Source: Streptomyces sp. JB150 (GTDB lineage Bacteria > Actinomycetota > Actinomycetes > Streptomycetales > Streptomycetaceae). Taken from it: a stretch of 64,000 nucleotides of DNA. Every line of letters starts with the position of its first letter. Position 1 is the first letter of the stretch. The notes under the pieces are model-generated. The model worked only from the letters and a program-made list of their open reading frames with translations, ran no database searches and was not told the origin of the DNA. The position numbers were made by a program, and so were the translations under genes. The DNA lies in NCBI RefSeq assembly GCF_011193355.1, contig NZ_CP049780.1:4415085-4479084 (forward strand), given 5' to 3'. Below are positions 1 to 9,334 of this stretch, piece after piece.

Positions 1-833
1 TGCTCGTGATGCTCGCCGCGCAGTTCGGTGACCCCTACGCGCCGGGCGTGGTGCCGTCCGCGGTCGTCGTGGAGCTGACCCACCTGGCCACGCTGTACCA
101 CGACGACGTGATGGACGAGGCGGCCGTGCGGCGCGGCGTGCCCAGCGCCAACACCCGCTGGGGCAACTCCGTCGCGGTCCTCACCGGCGACTTCCTCTTC
201 GCCCGCGCCTCCCACATCCTCGCCGACCTCGGCCCCGAGGCGGTCCGGGTGCAGGCGGAGGCCTTCGAGCGGCTGGTGACCGGGCAGATCCTGGAGACCG
301 CGGGCCCGCAGGACGGGCGCGACCCGGTCGACCACTACCTGGACGTGCTCGGCGGCAAGACCGGCTCGCTGGTGGCGGTGTCCTGCCGGTTCGGGGCGAT
401 GATGTCCGGCGCGGACGAGTCCGTGGTGAGCGTCCTCACCCAGTACGGGGAGCGGCTCGGCGTCGCCTTCCAGCTCGCCGACGACGTGCTCGACATCGCC
501 TCCGACTCCCACGAGTCCGGCAAGACCCCCGGCACCGACCTGCGCGAGGGCATCGCCACGCTGCCCGTGCTGCGGCTGCGGGAGCTGGCCGCGCGCGGCG
601 GACGGGCCGAGGACGTCGCCCTGTGCGAGCTGCTGGAGTCCGACCTCAGCGACGACGACCGGCACGCCCGGGCGCTGGCCGCCCTGCGCGCGCACCCGGC
701 GCTGGAGCAGGCCCGCCGGGACACCGTGCGCTACGCCGAGGAAGCGCGCGCCGCGCTGGCCCCCCTGCCGGAGTGCGACGCCAAGCGGGCCCTCCAGGAA
801 CTGTGCGACGCGGTGGTCCACCGGGCGGGCTGA
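1..833 (+). CDS. Polyprenyl (all-trans isoprenyl) diphosphate synthase, 5'-truncated
   Basis: The reading frame is open from the first base, so the N-terminus lies upstream of the window. The protein belongs to the trans-isoprenyl diphosphate synthase family, which condenses isopentenyl diphosphate onto an allylic primer; in Streptomyces such enzymes usually make the menaquinone side chain or geranylgeranyl-type precursors. The first aspartate-rich motif reads YHDDVMDEA, followed by the conserved RRG and the GD of LTGDFLFARA. The second motif is QLADDVLDIA, with the usual GKTPGTDLREG downstream. All catalytic Mg-binding aspartates are present. A quinone-chain role is plausible because a nuo operon lies nearby, but chain length cannot be read from the sequence. 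Confidence 0.93.
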   Translation, partial: LVMLAAQFGDPYAPGVVPSAVVVELTHLATLYHDDVMDEAAVRRGVPSANTRWGNSVAVLTGDFLFARASHILADLGPEAVRVQAEAFERLVTGQILETAGPQDGRDPVDHYLDVLGGKTGSLVAVSCRFGAMMSGADESVVSVLTQYGERLGVAFQLADDVLDIASDSHESGKTPGTDLREGIATLPVLRLRELAARGGRAEDVALCELLESDLSDDDRHARALAALRAHPALEQARRDTVRYAEEARAALAPLPECDAKRALQELCDAVVHRAG

Positions 834-846
834 GGGCCGAGGGGGG

Positions 847-950
847 CTTCACCGGCCCGCTGACCCTCACCGGCCGTCTGACCCTTATCAGCCCGCCCGA
901 GCTTCACCGGCCGGTCTGATCTTCACCGGACCAATCTGATCTTCACCGCT
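847..950. repeat. Degenerate tandem repeat, about 19-20 bp unit
   Basis: Four to five imperfect copies of a unit resembling CTTCACCGGCCGGTCTGAT lie just after the prenyl synthase stop codon. The clearest copies are at 902-920 and 921-940, with diverged copies from 847 and 866. They are non-coding. Function is unknown. Confidence 0.6.
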
Positions 951-1081
951 CGTGTCCGGCCGTCGCCTTCTGCGGCGTCTCCGGTCCGTCCTCCCCTTCC
1001 GGGAGCCCCCACCCCTACGGGACGGGGGTTATTCCGGTGTGTCGTGTCATACCGCAGCAGTACGCGGAGTTGATCCCGCGG

Positions 1082-1113
1082 TCTGACGAAAACCGTGCCC
1101 GGTTTTGGTCAGA
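1082..1113. promoter_or_regulatory. 32-bp near-perfect palindrome upstream of the LolA-like gene
   Basis: Left arm TCTGACGAAAACCG and right arm CGGTTTTGGTCAGA form a 14-bp stem with one mismatch around a TGCC loop. It lies 90 bp before the LolA-like start and about 250 bp after the prenyl synthase stop. No T-run follows, so it could be a hairpin terminator or a regulator binding site. The rest of 834-1202 holds only the tandem repeats above and a smaller inverted repeat. Confidence 0.55.
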
Positions 1114-1151
1114 TGGATGGCACGAAGGAAGCCACGGAACAGCCACCACAC

Positions 1152-1169
1152 CTCACCCGGTCGGGTGAG
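1152..1169. promoter_or_regulatory. Short perfect inverted repeat in the LolA-like gene leader
   Basis: CTCACCCG-GT-CGGGTGAG is a perfect 8-bp inverted repeat 33 bp before the start codon. It could be an operator or an mRNA hairpin. No regulator can be assigned. Confidence 0.4.
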
Positions 1170-1202
1170 AATGGGCGGGCCGACGACGGAGGTAGGGCAC
1201 AC

Positions 1203-2432
1203 ATGGCACCGTACGAATCCGACGAGAGTACGACCGTGCGGCGGCGCAAGGCCGGCCGGTACGTCGTTCCGGTCGCGGTGGTGGGGGTGGCGGCCGGGAC
1301 CATCGGGCTCGTCCCCGCCCTCGCCGACTCCGGCAGCCCCGACCTGCCGAAGATCACCGCGCAGCAGCTCATACAGAAGATCGCCGAGTCGGACGTCGAG
1401 CGGCTGTCCGGCACCGTGAAGATCACCACGGACCTGGGGCTGCCCGACCTCGGCGGCCTCGAAGGCGCCCTGGGCGGCGCCGCGGCGACCGCGCCCGGCG
1501 GTGACGGGGACGGGGACGGCTCCACCGCCGACCCCTCGGCCAAGCTCACCGAGCTGGTGACCGGCACCCACACCCTGCGCGTCGCGGCCGACGGCCCCGA
1601 CCGCCAGAAGCTGTCCGTGCTGGAGAACGCCGCCGAGTACAGCCTCATCCACAACGGCAAGGACGTCTGGGGCTACGACAGCGCGTCCAACGAGGTCTTC
1701 CACGGCACCGCGGAGGAGACCGGCGAGCGCGCCGGGGAACCCCCGGCCACGCCGAAGGACTTCGCCGAGCAGGCGCTGAAGGCGGTCGACGACACCACCT
1801 CGGTCACCGTCGACGGCACCGCGCAGGTCGCCGGGCGGGACGCCTACAAGCTGGTCATCGAGCCGAAGCAGTCCGGCAGCACCGTCGGCGCGATCACCAT
1901 CGCCGTGGACGCGAAGACCTGGATGCCGCTGAAGTTCACCCTCACCCCGGCGAGCGGCGGCGCCGCCGTCGTGGACGCCGGCTTCACCCAGCTCAGCTAC
2001 GCCAGGCCCGCCGCCTCCACCTTCGACTTCACCCCGCCCAAGGGCGCGAAGGTCACCGAGGAGAGCGAGGAGGGCGAGGCCGGGCGGCAGCCCATCGCCC
2101 CCACGGACGAGGCGGATCCGGCCAAGGGTCTCGACAAGGGCTTCGGTGAGGCCTTCGGCCAGGACTCCGAGGGCATGAAGGTGATCGGCGAGGGCTGGAA
2201 CTCCGTCGCCGTGTTCGACACCGGCGGTCCGGGCCTGCCCAGCGGCGACGAGGTCGGCGGCGACCTGGGCGGCTTCCTGGACTCCCTCGGCGACCAGGTC
2301 AAGGGCGACTTCGGCTCGGGCACCGTCTTCAAGACCCGCCTGATCAACGCCCTGATCACCGACGACGGCAAGATCTACGCCGGTGCCGTCACCCAGGAGG
2401 CGCTGGTGAAGGCGGCCGACGCGGGGCAGTAG
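1203..2432 (+). CDS. LolA/RseB-like secreted or membrane-anchored protein
   Basis: 409 residues. The ATG at 1203 is chosen because GGAGG precedes it at about 1187-1191; an upstream in-frame start has no ribosome site. A basic stretch (VRRRKAGR) then a hydrophobic segment around residues 20-38 ending in ALA fit an uncleaved anchor or Sec signal. The remainder resembles the LolA/MucB-RseB lipid-binding fold: an early KITAQQLIQKI segment, a SGTVKITTD strand and a DGPDRQKLSV strand. It is followed by an ABC exporter pair, so it may work with it at the cell surface. The ligand is unknown. Confidence 0.8.
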   Translation: MAPYESDESTTVRRRKAGRYVVPVAVVGVAAGTIGLVPALADSGSPDLPKITAQQLIQKIAESDVERLSGTVKITTDLGLPDLGGLEGALGGAAATAPGGDGDGDGSTADPSAKLTELVTGTHTLRVAADGPDRQKLSVLENAAEYSLIHNGKDVWGYDSASNEVFHGTAEETGERAGEPPATPKDFAEQALKAVDDTTSVTVDGTAQVAGRDAYKLVIEPKQSGSTVGAITIAVDAKTWMPLKFTLTPASGGAAVVDAGFTQLSYARPAASTFDFTPPKGAKVTEESEEGEAGRQPIAPTDEADPAKGLDKGFGEAFGQDSEGMKVIGEGWNSVAVFDTGGPGLPSGDEVGGDLGGFLDSLGDQVKGDFGSGTVFKTRLINALITDDGKIYAGAVTQEALVKAADAGQ

Positions 2433-2463
2433 TCCGGCACGCACGACGGAGCAAGCGGCCAGA

Positions 2464-3468
2464 GTGAGGGAGCCCATGCGCGAACCGCCCGCCACGGCAG
2501 GGGCCGGCGAGGACGGCCGTCCCGGTCCTGACGACCCGGACGGCGTCATCGTCACCCGTGCGCTCACCAAGCGCTACCGCGGCGGGCAGCTCGCCGTCGA
2601 CGGTCTGGACCTGACCGTCCCGGCGGGCAGCGTCTTCGGCTTCCTCGGCCCGAACGGCAGCGGCAAGACCACCACCATCCGCATGCTGATGGGCCTGATC
2701 GAACCCACCTCCGGTACGGCGCGGGTGCTCGGCCGGCCCATGCCGCGCGCCGCCTGCGCCGTACTGCCGCAGGTCGGCGCCCTCATCGAGGGCCCGGCCC
2801 TGTACGGCTTCCTCTCCGGCCGCGACAACCTCCTGCGCTACGACGCCGCCGACCCGACCGCCGATCCGCGCACCCGGCGCGCCCGCGTCGCCGCCGCGCT
2901 GGACCGGGTGGGGCTCACGGCGGCGGCCGGGAAGAAGGCGAAGGCGTACTCCCTCGGCATGAAGCAGCGCCTCGGGCTGGCCGCGGCCCTGCTCCAGCCC
3001 CGCAGGCTGCTCGTCCTGGACGAGCCGACCAACGGCCTCGACCCGCAGGGCATGCGGGAGATCCGCACACTCGTGCGGGAACTGGCCGACGACGGCACCA
3101 CCGTCTTCCTCTCCTCCCACCTGCTCGACGAGATCGAGCAGGTCTGCACGCACGCCGCGGTGATGGCCAGGGGCCGTCTGATCACCCAGGGCACGGTCGC
3201 CGACCTCGCGGCCGGACTGCGCGGCCGGCTCGTCGTGACCACGCCGGACACCGGGGACGCGGCGCGGGTGCTGAAGGAGCGAGGCGTCGCGGACGTCGTC
3301 GTGGCGGAGGAACGGGTCAGCGGCGAGGCGCCCGAGGGGGAACTCGGCGACCTCAACGCCGCGTTGGTCACAGCGGGGGTGCGGGTGCGCGGCTTCGGTA
3401 TCGAACGGGCCTCGCTGGAGGACGCGTTCGTCGCGCTGACGGGGGAGGGGTTCGATGTCGCGGGCTGA
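2464..3468 (+). CDS. ABC transporter ATP-binding protein
   Basis: A full ABC ATPase of about 330 residues. Walker A reads GPNGSGKTT, the signature is YSLGMKQRLGLA, Walker B with D-loop is LLVLDEPTNGLDP, and the switch histidine is in FLSSHLLDE. The C-terminal 90 residues form the extension typical of exporters paired with ABC-2 permeases. The GTG at 2464 has GGAG about 12 bases upstream; the ATG at 2476, preceded by GAGGGAG, is an alternative start. The gene overlaps the permease gene by 14 bases, implying coupled translation. The substrate is unknown. Confidence 0.92.
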   Translation: MREPMREPPATAGAGEDGRPGPDDPDGVIVTRALTKRYRGGQLAVDGLDLTVPAGSVFGFLGPNGSGKTTTIRMLMGLIEPTSGTARVLGRPMPRAACAVLPQVGALIEGPALYGFLSGRDNLLRYDAADPTADPRTRRARVAAALDRVGLTAAAGKKAKAYSLGMKQRLGLAAALLQPRRLLVLDEPTNGLDPQGMREIRTLVRELADDGTTVFLSSHLLDEIEQVCTHAAVMARGRLITQGTVADLAAGLRGRLVVTTPDTGDAARVLKERGVADVVVAEERVSGEAPEGELGDLNAALVTAGVRVRGFGIERASLEDAFVALTGEGFDVAG

Positions 3469-4336
3469 CGTCGCCGTGCCGGGCGGACGCGCACCGAGCG
3501 CGCTGTGGTCCCTCGGCCTCCTCCGCAGCGAGCTGGTCACCACCTTCCGGCGCTGGCGCACCCTCGCGCTGCTCGGCGTGCTGGCGGCCGTGCCCGTGCT
3601 GGTCGGGGTGGCCGTGAAGATCGAGACCAGCGACGGCTCGTCGGTCTCCGGCGGGGGCGGCGAGGGCCCGGCGTTCATCGCCCAGATCACCAACAACGGG
3701 CTGTTCCTGGTCTTCACCGCGCTCGCCGCGACCCTGCCGTTCTTCCTGCCGATGGCGGTGGGCGTGGTGGCGGGCGACGCGCTGGCCGGCGAGGCCAACG
3801 CGGGCACCCTGCGCTATCTGCTGGTCGCCCCGGCCGGCCGCACCCGGCTGCTGCTCACCAAGTACGCCGCCACGACGGCCTTCTGTCTGGCCGCCACCCT
3901 CGTGGTCGCGCTGTCCGCGCTGGCGGTCGGGGCGCTGCTCTTCCCGCTCGGCGACCTCACCACCATCTCCGGCACCCGGATCGGCTTCACCGAGGGGCTG
4001 GGCCGTGCCCTGCTGATCGCGCTGGCCGTCGCCGCCTCGCTGACCGGGATCGCGGCGCTCGGCCTGTTCGTCTCGACGCTCACCAACAGCGGCATCGCGG
4101 CCATGGCGACGACCGTGGGTCTGCTCATCACCGTGCAGATCCTCGACCAGATCCCCCAGCTGGACGCCCTGCACCCGTACTTCTTCTCCCACTACTGGCT
4201 GTCCTTCGCCGACCTGATGCGCGAGCCGGTCCTCTGGGACGACCTGCTGCGCAACCTCGGCCTCCAGGCGCTGTACGCGGCGGTGTTCGGGTCGGCGGCG
4301 TGGGCCCGGTTCACGACGAAGGACATCACCGCCTGA
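3455..4336 (+). CDS. ABC-2 type transporter permease
   Basis: A 293-residue integral membrane protein with about six hydrophobic segments. It has the usual ABC-2 layout: one N-terminal helix (TLALLGVLAAVPVLVGVAV), a large external loop, then helices including the conserved ANAGTLRYLLVAPAGRTRLL cytoplasmic segment. It starts inside the 3' end of the ATPase gene, so the two make one exporter. The cargo cannot be inferred. The short gap to the convergent next gene is GGAGCC-rich and holds no clear gene. Confidence 0.9.
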   Translation: MSRADVAVPGGRAPSALWSLGLLRSELVTTFRRWRTLALLGVLAAVPVLVGVAVKIETSDGSSVSGGGGEGPAFIAQITNNGLFLVFTALAATLPFFLPMAVGVVAGDALAGEANAGTLRYLLVAPAGRTRLLLTKYAATTAFCLAATLVVALSALAVGALLFPLGDLTTISGTRIGFTEGLGRALLIALAVAASLTGIAALGLFVSTLTNSGIAAMATTVGLLITVQILDQIPQLDALHPYFFSHYWLSFADLMREPVLWDDLLRNLGLQALYAAVFGSAAWARFTTKDITA

Positions 4337-4413
4337 GCCGGAGCCCGGAGCCGGAGACGGAGCCGGGCCGGTGGGCCGAGTGGCAGCGGATCCGGGCCAG
4401 GGCGTACGGAGGC

Positions 4414-5007
4414 TCAGTCCCGTCCGGGGAAGCGGGCCAGCGGGGCCTCGCCCGCGAAGAAGGTCTTCGCGCGGGCCAGGGCGTCCGTGTCGCTCAGGAC
4501 CTCGCCCGGCTTGTCGCCGATGCCGAGCAGCACCCCGCCGAAGCGCATCCCCATGTACGCGGCCGTGTTGTTCAGGGTGCCGATCAGCGGTTCGGCGACC
4601 TCGGCCTCGGTGGCGAGGGCGGTGACGCCCCACAGGGTGCGCCCGGCCATCGTCGCGCGGAAGTCGACACCGGGGATGCGCAGCCAGGCCGCCCAGTGGT
4701 CCAGGTAGCGCTTGGTCTGCGCGGACACCGAGTACCAGTACAGCGGTGAGGCGATCACCAGGTCCGTCGCGGCGAGCGCGGCGTCACGCAGAAGGGTGAT
4801 GTTCTCGTGTTCGGGGAGGGGGCCGTCACCGTCGCTGACACCGTCGGCGTGCCGGCGGTCCTCGAAGTCCGGCAGCGGGTGCTCGGCGAGGTGGATCCAG
4901 CGCTGCTCGACGTCGCCGGGCAGCTGCTCGGCGGCCCGGCGGGCCAGCAGTTCGGTGTTGCCGCCCCGGCGGCTGCTGCCGAGCACGAAAAGGAAGCGAC
5001 GGGCCAT
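4414..5007 (-). CDS. NAD(P)H-dependent FMN reductase / flavodoxin-fold oxidoreductase
   Basis: 197 residues. The N-terminus FLFVLGSSRRGGNTELLAR is the FMN phosphate-binding loop of the NADPH-dependent FMN reductase family, and SPLYWYSVSAQTKRYLDHW is the conserved flavin-contacting loop. Such cytosolic enzymes reduce quinones, nitro compounds or flavin. An AGGGGGA ribosome site precedes the ATG. The gene stands alone, with an AT-rich palindrome 37-51 bp upstream of the start that may bind its regulator. The natural substrate is unknown. Confidence 0.87.
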   Translation of the reverse strand: MARRFLFVLGSSRRGGNTELLARRAAEQLPGDVEQRWIHLAEHPLPDFEDRRHADGVSDGDGPLPEHENITLLRDAALAATDLVIASPLYWYSVSAQTKRYLDHWAAWLRIPGVDFRATMAGRTLWGVTALATEAEVAEPLIGTLNNTAAYMGMRFGGVLLGIGDKPGEVLSDTDALARAKTFFAGEAPLARFPGRD

Positions 5008-5043
5008 GGGGTCCCCCTGGTCGACGAGCTGACGCCCGGCATC

Positions 5044-5058
5044 ATATGCATATGCATG
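5044..5058. promoter_or_regulatory. AT-rich overlapping palindromes upstream of the FMN reductase gene
   Basis: CATATGCATATG (5044-5055) and ATGCATATGCAT (5047-5058) are overlapping perfect palindromes in DNA that is otherwise over 70% GC. They lie between divergent genes, close to the expected promoter of the reductase. They could be an operator for an unlinked regulator. Confidence 0.45.
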
Positions 5059-5200
5059 TACCGGTCGTCCAGCCCCTCCGGGCGGCTCTTGGGACGAGGC
5101 TGTGACGCCGCGGTGACCGAGGACCGTCGGGGAGCGGCCAGACTCGACGGTAGGGTCCAGGGTCCGCCGACTCGTGGACGCGTTTCGATTGAGGGAACCG

Positions 5201-6298
5201 ATGTCTCGTTTCAGCCGCGAGCAGCAGCAGGACCAGCAGCACGACGGCGCGCTTCCGGCCGCCCCGGTCGACGTCCGCGTCCACGCCGGCGGCGGCGCCG
5301 GTGGCGGTCCGGTTGCGGGCGCGGTGACGGTCGACGGGGCACCGCTCGTCCCCGCCCCGGGCGAGGAACCCCAGCAGGCCGTCCTGAATCACCTCCACCG
5401 CATCGCGCGCGGCACCGGCCGCCCCGTCCTCGCCACCGTTCACGACGAGCGCATCGGCTACGTCGTCCCCCTCCGGGTCGATCCGGACGGCTCCAGCCGC
5501 TTCACGAACCGCCCCACGCCGACACCCCCCACCCCTGCCCCCGCTCCCGCCGCCGGTCCGGGCACGGTCGCACCCCCCACGGGCACCTTCGGCCCGCCCC
5601 CGGCCATGACCACCGAGCCGCACCCGGCCCCGGTCAGCGCCCCGACGGCCACCACCCCGGCGATCACCGCCCCCGGCGGCACGCCCCCTCCCCACCGCTC
5701 CCCCGACCCCAAGCCCACCCCGCCCCGAGGCTTCGACGCCGTCGCTGAAGCCGTGCTCGGTGACGACACCCCCGCCCATGCCTCCGGACACGCCCCCGGA
5801 GGAACCCCCGCGAACGCCGCCGCGCGGACGCCGCTGGCCGAGCCCCTGGCCCGGATCGGCGAGGCCGTGCGGGAGGGCCGCATAGACACCGCGTCCGCCC
5901 TCGCCGACCAGGCGCTGCGCGACGGGACGGCGACGCTGGGGCCGGATCACCCGGAGGTCCTGCGGCTGGGCGAGCTGACCGCCTACGTGGCCTACCTGGC
6001 CGGCGACCCGGTGCGCGCCTTCCGGCTCTCCGTCGACCTGGTGCACGCGCGGCGCCGTACGGGCGACGCGGAGGCGGCGTACGGCAACGTGCAGAGCGCG
6101 GCGACGGCCTGGCGCGCCGTACGCGATCCCCGGTGCGGCCTGGATCTCGGGCACGAGCTGATCGCCCTGTGGTCGACGCTGGCCGCCGAGCCCGGCCCGG
6201 CCGCCGAGGACGCCGACGAGCTGGAATCGGCCCGCACCCGCATGACCCGCCTCACGGACCGCGCCCGCAAGGCGGCGGCCGGGCCGGCGGCGGGGTGA
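5201..6298 (+). CDS. Hypothetical protein with TPR-like C-terminus
   Basis: 365 residues from the ATG at 5201, which follows GAGGGA; an in-frame GTG 27 bases upstream lacks a ribosome site. The first 30 residues are polar and Gln-rich. Residues 30-110 form a small folded segment (QQAVLNHLHRIARGTGRPVL). Residues 110-215 are Pro/Thr/Ala-rich and probably disordered. The C-terminal 150 residues are helical with a tetratricopeptide-like pattern, including DGTATLGPDHPEVLRLGELT, typical of TPR units. No signal peptide is seen. A scaffold role is likely; the specific function is unknown. Confidence 0.8.
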   Translation: MSRFSREQQQDQQHDGALPAAPVDVRVHAGGGAGGGPVAGAVTVDGAPLVPAPGEEPQQAVLNHLHRIARGTGRPVLATVHDERIGYVVPLRVDPDGSSRFTNRPTPTPPTPAPAPAAGPGTVAPPTGTFGPPPAMTTEPHPAPVSAPTATTPAITAPGGTPPPHRSPDPKPTPPRGFDAVAEAVLGDDTPAHASGHAPGGTPANAAARTPLAEPLARIGEAVREGRIDTASALADQALRDGTATLGPDHPEVLRLGELTAYVAYLAGDPVRAFRLSVDLVHARRRTGDAEAAYGNVQSAATAWRAVRDPRCGLDLGHELIALWSTLAAEPGPAAEDADELESARTRMTRLTDRARKAAAGPAAG

Positions 6299-6320
6299 CG
6301 CGAGCGGGCCGAGACACCCC

Positions 6321-6800
6321 CTAGTGCACGCAGAACTCGTTCCCCTCCGGATCCGCCATCACCACCCACTGGCCGGCCGGTTCCCTCACCTCCCGCAGCA
6401 CCCTCGCGCCCAGCGCTCCGAGCCGCTCCACCTCCGCCTCACGCCGGTCCGCGCCCGGATGCAGGTCCAGGTGGAGCCGGTTCTTGCCGGACTTCGGTTC
6501 GGGAACGCGCTGGAACAGCAGACGGCGCCCGAGGCCCGTGCCGCTGTACTCGTCGTACGGGTCGTCGGGGTGCCGTACGGCGATCAGGTCCCGGAAGGCG
6601 GGACGGCCGTGGAAGTCCACGGTGGCCTCGGCGGGCAGCGCACCGCCGTCCAGCAGCCGCCGGACCAGCGCGCTGTTGTCCTCGACCGCGTAGCCGAGCG
6701 CCGCGGCCCAGAAATCCGCCTGAGCGTGCGGATCCACGGCGTCGATGACGACCTTCCAGTGCACGGGTGCGGGCGCGAACGCCTCGGCTGTCTCGTCCAT
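6321..6800 (-). CDS. VOC family (glyoxalase-like) protein
   Basis: 159 residues with one glyoxalase-like fold. HWKVVIDAVDPHAQADFWAA opens the first beta-alpha module, and VVMADPEGNEFCVH is the characteristic C-terminal strand ending the second. HLDLHPG supplies a likely metal-ligand region in the middle. This subfamily is common in Streptomyces and its members rarely have known substrates; candidates are glyoxalase, dioxygenase or antibiotic-binding roles. It is a single gene on the minus strand. Confidence 0.85.
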   Translation of the reverse strand: MDETAEAFAPAPVHWKVVIDAVDPHAQADFWAAALGYAVEDNSALVRRLLDGGALPAEATVDFHGRPAFRDLIAVRHPDDPYDEYSGTGLGRRLLFQRVPEPKSGKNRLHLDLHPGADRREAEVERLGALGARVLREVREPAGQWVVMADPEGNEFCVH

Positions 6801-6883
6801 GCCTCAGTTATAGGGCCGGGCACTGACAACGGCCCGGCGCGCCGGGCCGGGCCCCGCGAGCACACCGCCCGGGCCCGCCGCCC

Positions 6884-7903
6884 CTACGGCCGCGTGTCGA
6901 CCGGCGGCACCTTCAGCTCGCCGGCGTTCGACGGCGCACCGTCAAGGGCACCACCGGCACCACCCGCAGCCGCAGCGCCGGCCGCCGCGGCCGCCGCCCG
7001 CAGGGTCCGCGCGGAGCGGTGGGCGGTGTGCAGGGCGTCCCAGGTGAGCAGGGCGAGGGCCAGCCAGACCAGGGCGAAGCCGGCCCAGCGCTCCGGGGGC
7101 ATGGCCTCGTGGAAGTAGAGGACGCCGCACAGGAACTGGAAGACCGGGGCGAGGTACTGCAGCAGGCCGATGGTGGACAGCGGCACGCGGATCGCGGCGG
7201 CGCCGAAGCAGATCAACGGGAGCGCGGTGACGATGCCGGTGGTGGCGAGCAGCGCCGCGTGGCCGGGGCCCTCGCTGGTGAAGGTGGAGTCGCCCCGCGC
7301 GCCCAGCCACAGCAGGAACGCGAGGGCGGGCAGGAACTGGATCGCGGTCTCGGCGGCCAGCGACTCCAGCCCGCCGAGGTTGACCTTCTTCTTGATCAGG
7401 CCGTAGGTGCCGAAGGAGAAGGCGAGGATCAGGGAGATCCACGGCGGACGGCCGTAGCCGACGGCGAGCACGACGACCGCCACGGCACCGATCCCGACCG
7501 CCGCCCACTGCACGGGCCGCAGCCGCTCCTTCAGCAGCAGCACGCCCAGGGCGATGGTGACCAGCGGGTTGATGAAGTAGCCGAGGGAGGCCTCGACGAC
7601 CCGGTCGTTGTTCACGGCCCAGATGTAGACGCCCCAGTTGGTGGCGATGACGGCCGCGGCGGCCGCGATCAGCGCGAGGCGGCGGGGCTGCCGCAGCAGC
7701 TCACCGGCCCACTTCCAGCGCCGCAGCACGAGCAGCACCGCGGCGACCACGGCGAGGGACCACACCATCCGGTGGGCGAGCACCTCGGTCGCCCCGGCGG
7801 GCTTGAGGAGGGGGAAGAACAGGGGGAACAGCCCCCACATCCCGTACGCCGCGAAGCCGTTCAGCAGACCTATGCGCTGCTCGCCCCTGGACTTCCCGGC
7901 CAC
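6884..7903 (-). CDS. rarD: EamA/RarD family membrane transporter
   Basis: 339 residues with about ten membrane helices, arranged as two EamA repeats. The GTG start at 7903 is chosen because AAGGAGGAG precedes it; the longer frame upstream (to 7987) lacks a ribosome site. The N-terminus GLLNGFAAYGMWGLFPLFF and the internal NWGVYIWAVNNDRVVEASLG are signatures of RarD-type permeases (drug/metabolite transporter superfamily). The C-terminus is Ala/Gly/Pro-rich. The substrate of RarD proteins is not established. Confidence 0.88.
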   Translation of the reverse strand: MAGKSRGEQRIGLLNGFAAYGMWGLFPLFFPLLKPAGATEVLAHRMVWSLAVVAAVLLVLRRWKWAGELLRQPRRLALIAAAAAVIATNWGVYIWAVNNDRVVEASLGYFINPLVTIALGVLLLKERLRPVQWAAVGIGAVAVVVLAVGYGRPPWISLILAFSFGTYGLIKKKVNLGGLESLAAETAIQFLPALAFLLWLGARGDSTFTSEGPGHAALLATTGIVTALPLICFGAAAIRVPLSTIGLLQYLAPVFQFLCGVLYFHEAMPPERWAGFALVWLALALLTWDALHTAHRSARTLRAAAAAAGAAAAGGAGGALDGAPSNAGELKVPPVDTRP

Positions 7904-8012
7904 GGCTCCTCCTTCGTACCGCTTTCGACTGCACGAAGGTAACGCCGCGGACCCCCGCCTGTCATACCCGTATCGCCATACGGTCATGACAGGCGGGCTG
8001 GGTGCCGGGCGC

Positions 8013-8867
<855 letters not shown>

Positions 8868-8925
8868 GGTTCACAACTCCCTTGGGGGTGGCTCTGTCCA
8901 CTAACCCTAAGAGGTGCGCTAACTA

Positions 8926-8956
8926 TGGGAAAGTACCCACTTTGACGTAAGGTACT
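8926..8956. promoter_or_regulatory. Candidate HxlR operators in the qorB-like/hxlR divergent promoter
   Basis: Two inverted repeats overlap in the 92-bp divergent gap: TGGG-N6-CCCA at 8926-8939 and AGTACC-N13-GGTACT at 8932-8956. The second ends three bases before the HxlR start codon, so binding would block both directions. Assignment to the adjacent HxlR protein is inference from context. Confidence 0.5.
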
Positions 8957-8959
8957 GGC

Positions 8960-9334
8960 ATGACGGTAAGTGACTGGCGGGTCGACGGCGAGGACATGTG
9001 CCCCTACCGGCTGGTGCTGGAGCACGTCACCAGCCGCTGGGGCGTCCTCGTCCTCATCCGGCTCCTGGAACGCCCGCACCGCTTCAGCGAGCTGCGCCGC
9101 GCCATCGGACGGGTCAGCGAGAAGATGCTCACGCAGACCCTCCAGACCCTGGAGCGCGACGGCCTGGTCCACCGGGACGCCAAGCCGGTGATCCCGCCCC
9201 GCGTCGACTACTCCCTCACCGGCCTGGGCCGCGAGGCCGCCGAGCAGGTGCGCGCCCTCGCCGCGTGGACCGAGCACCGGATGGACGCGGTGGAGAACGC
9301 CCGCCGGGCCTACGACGAGGCCCGGGCGCCGTAG
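8960..9334 (+). CDS. HxlR (DUF24) family transcriptional regulator
   Basis: 124 residues with a winged helix-turn-helix: SRWGVLVLIRLLERPHRFSE, then KMLTQTLQTLERDGLV as the recognition helix region, and a YSLTGLG wing. There is one cysteine, Cys14 in the MCPYR motif; the equivalent N-terminal Cys in DUF24 regulators such as QorR of Corynebacterium senses oxidants and quinones. AAGG lies seven bases before the ATG. It probably represses the divergent QorB-like reductase gene and itself. Its 3' end forms half of a terminator hairpin. Confidence 0.88.
   Translation: MTVSDWRVDGEDMCPYRLVLEHVTSRWGVLVLIRLLERPHRFSELRRAIGRVSEKMLTQTLQTLERDGLVHRDAKPVIPPRVDYSLTGLGREAAEQVRALAAWTEHRMDAVENARRAYDEARAP

Noticed and set aside
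5174..5200. Upstream GTG start for the TPR-like protein
   Set aside because: It has no ribosome site, whereas the ATG at 5201 follows GAGGGA at good spacing.
7904..7987. N-terminal extension of the RarD-type transporter, including a TTA codon
   Set aside because: AAGGAGGAG directly precedes the GTG at 7903, and the extension lacks homology, so the TTA is in untranslated DNA and is not evidence for bldA control.
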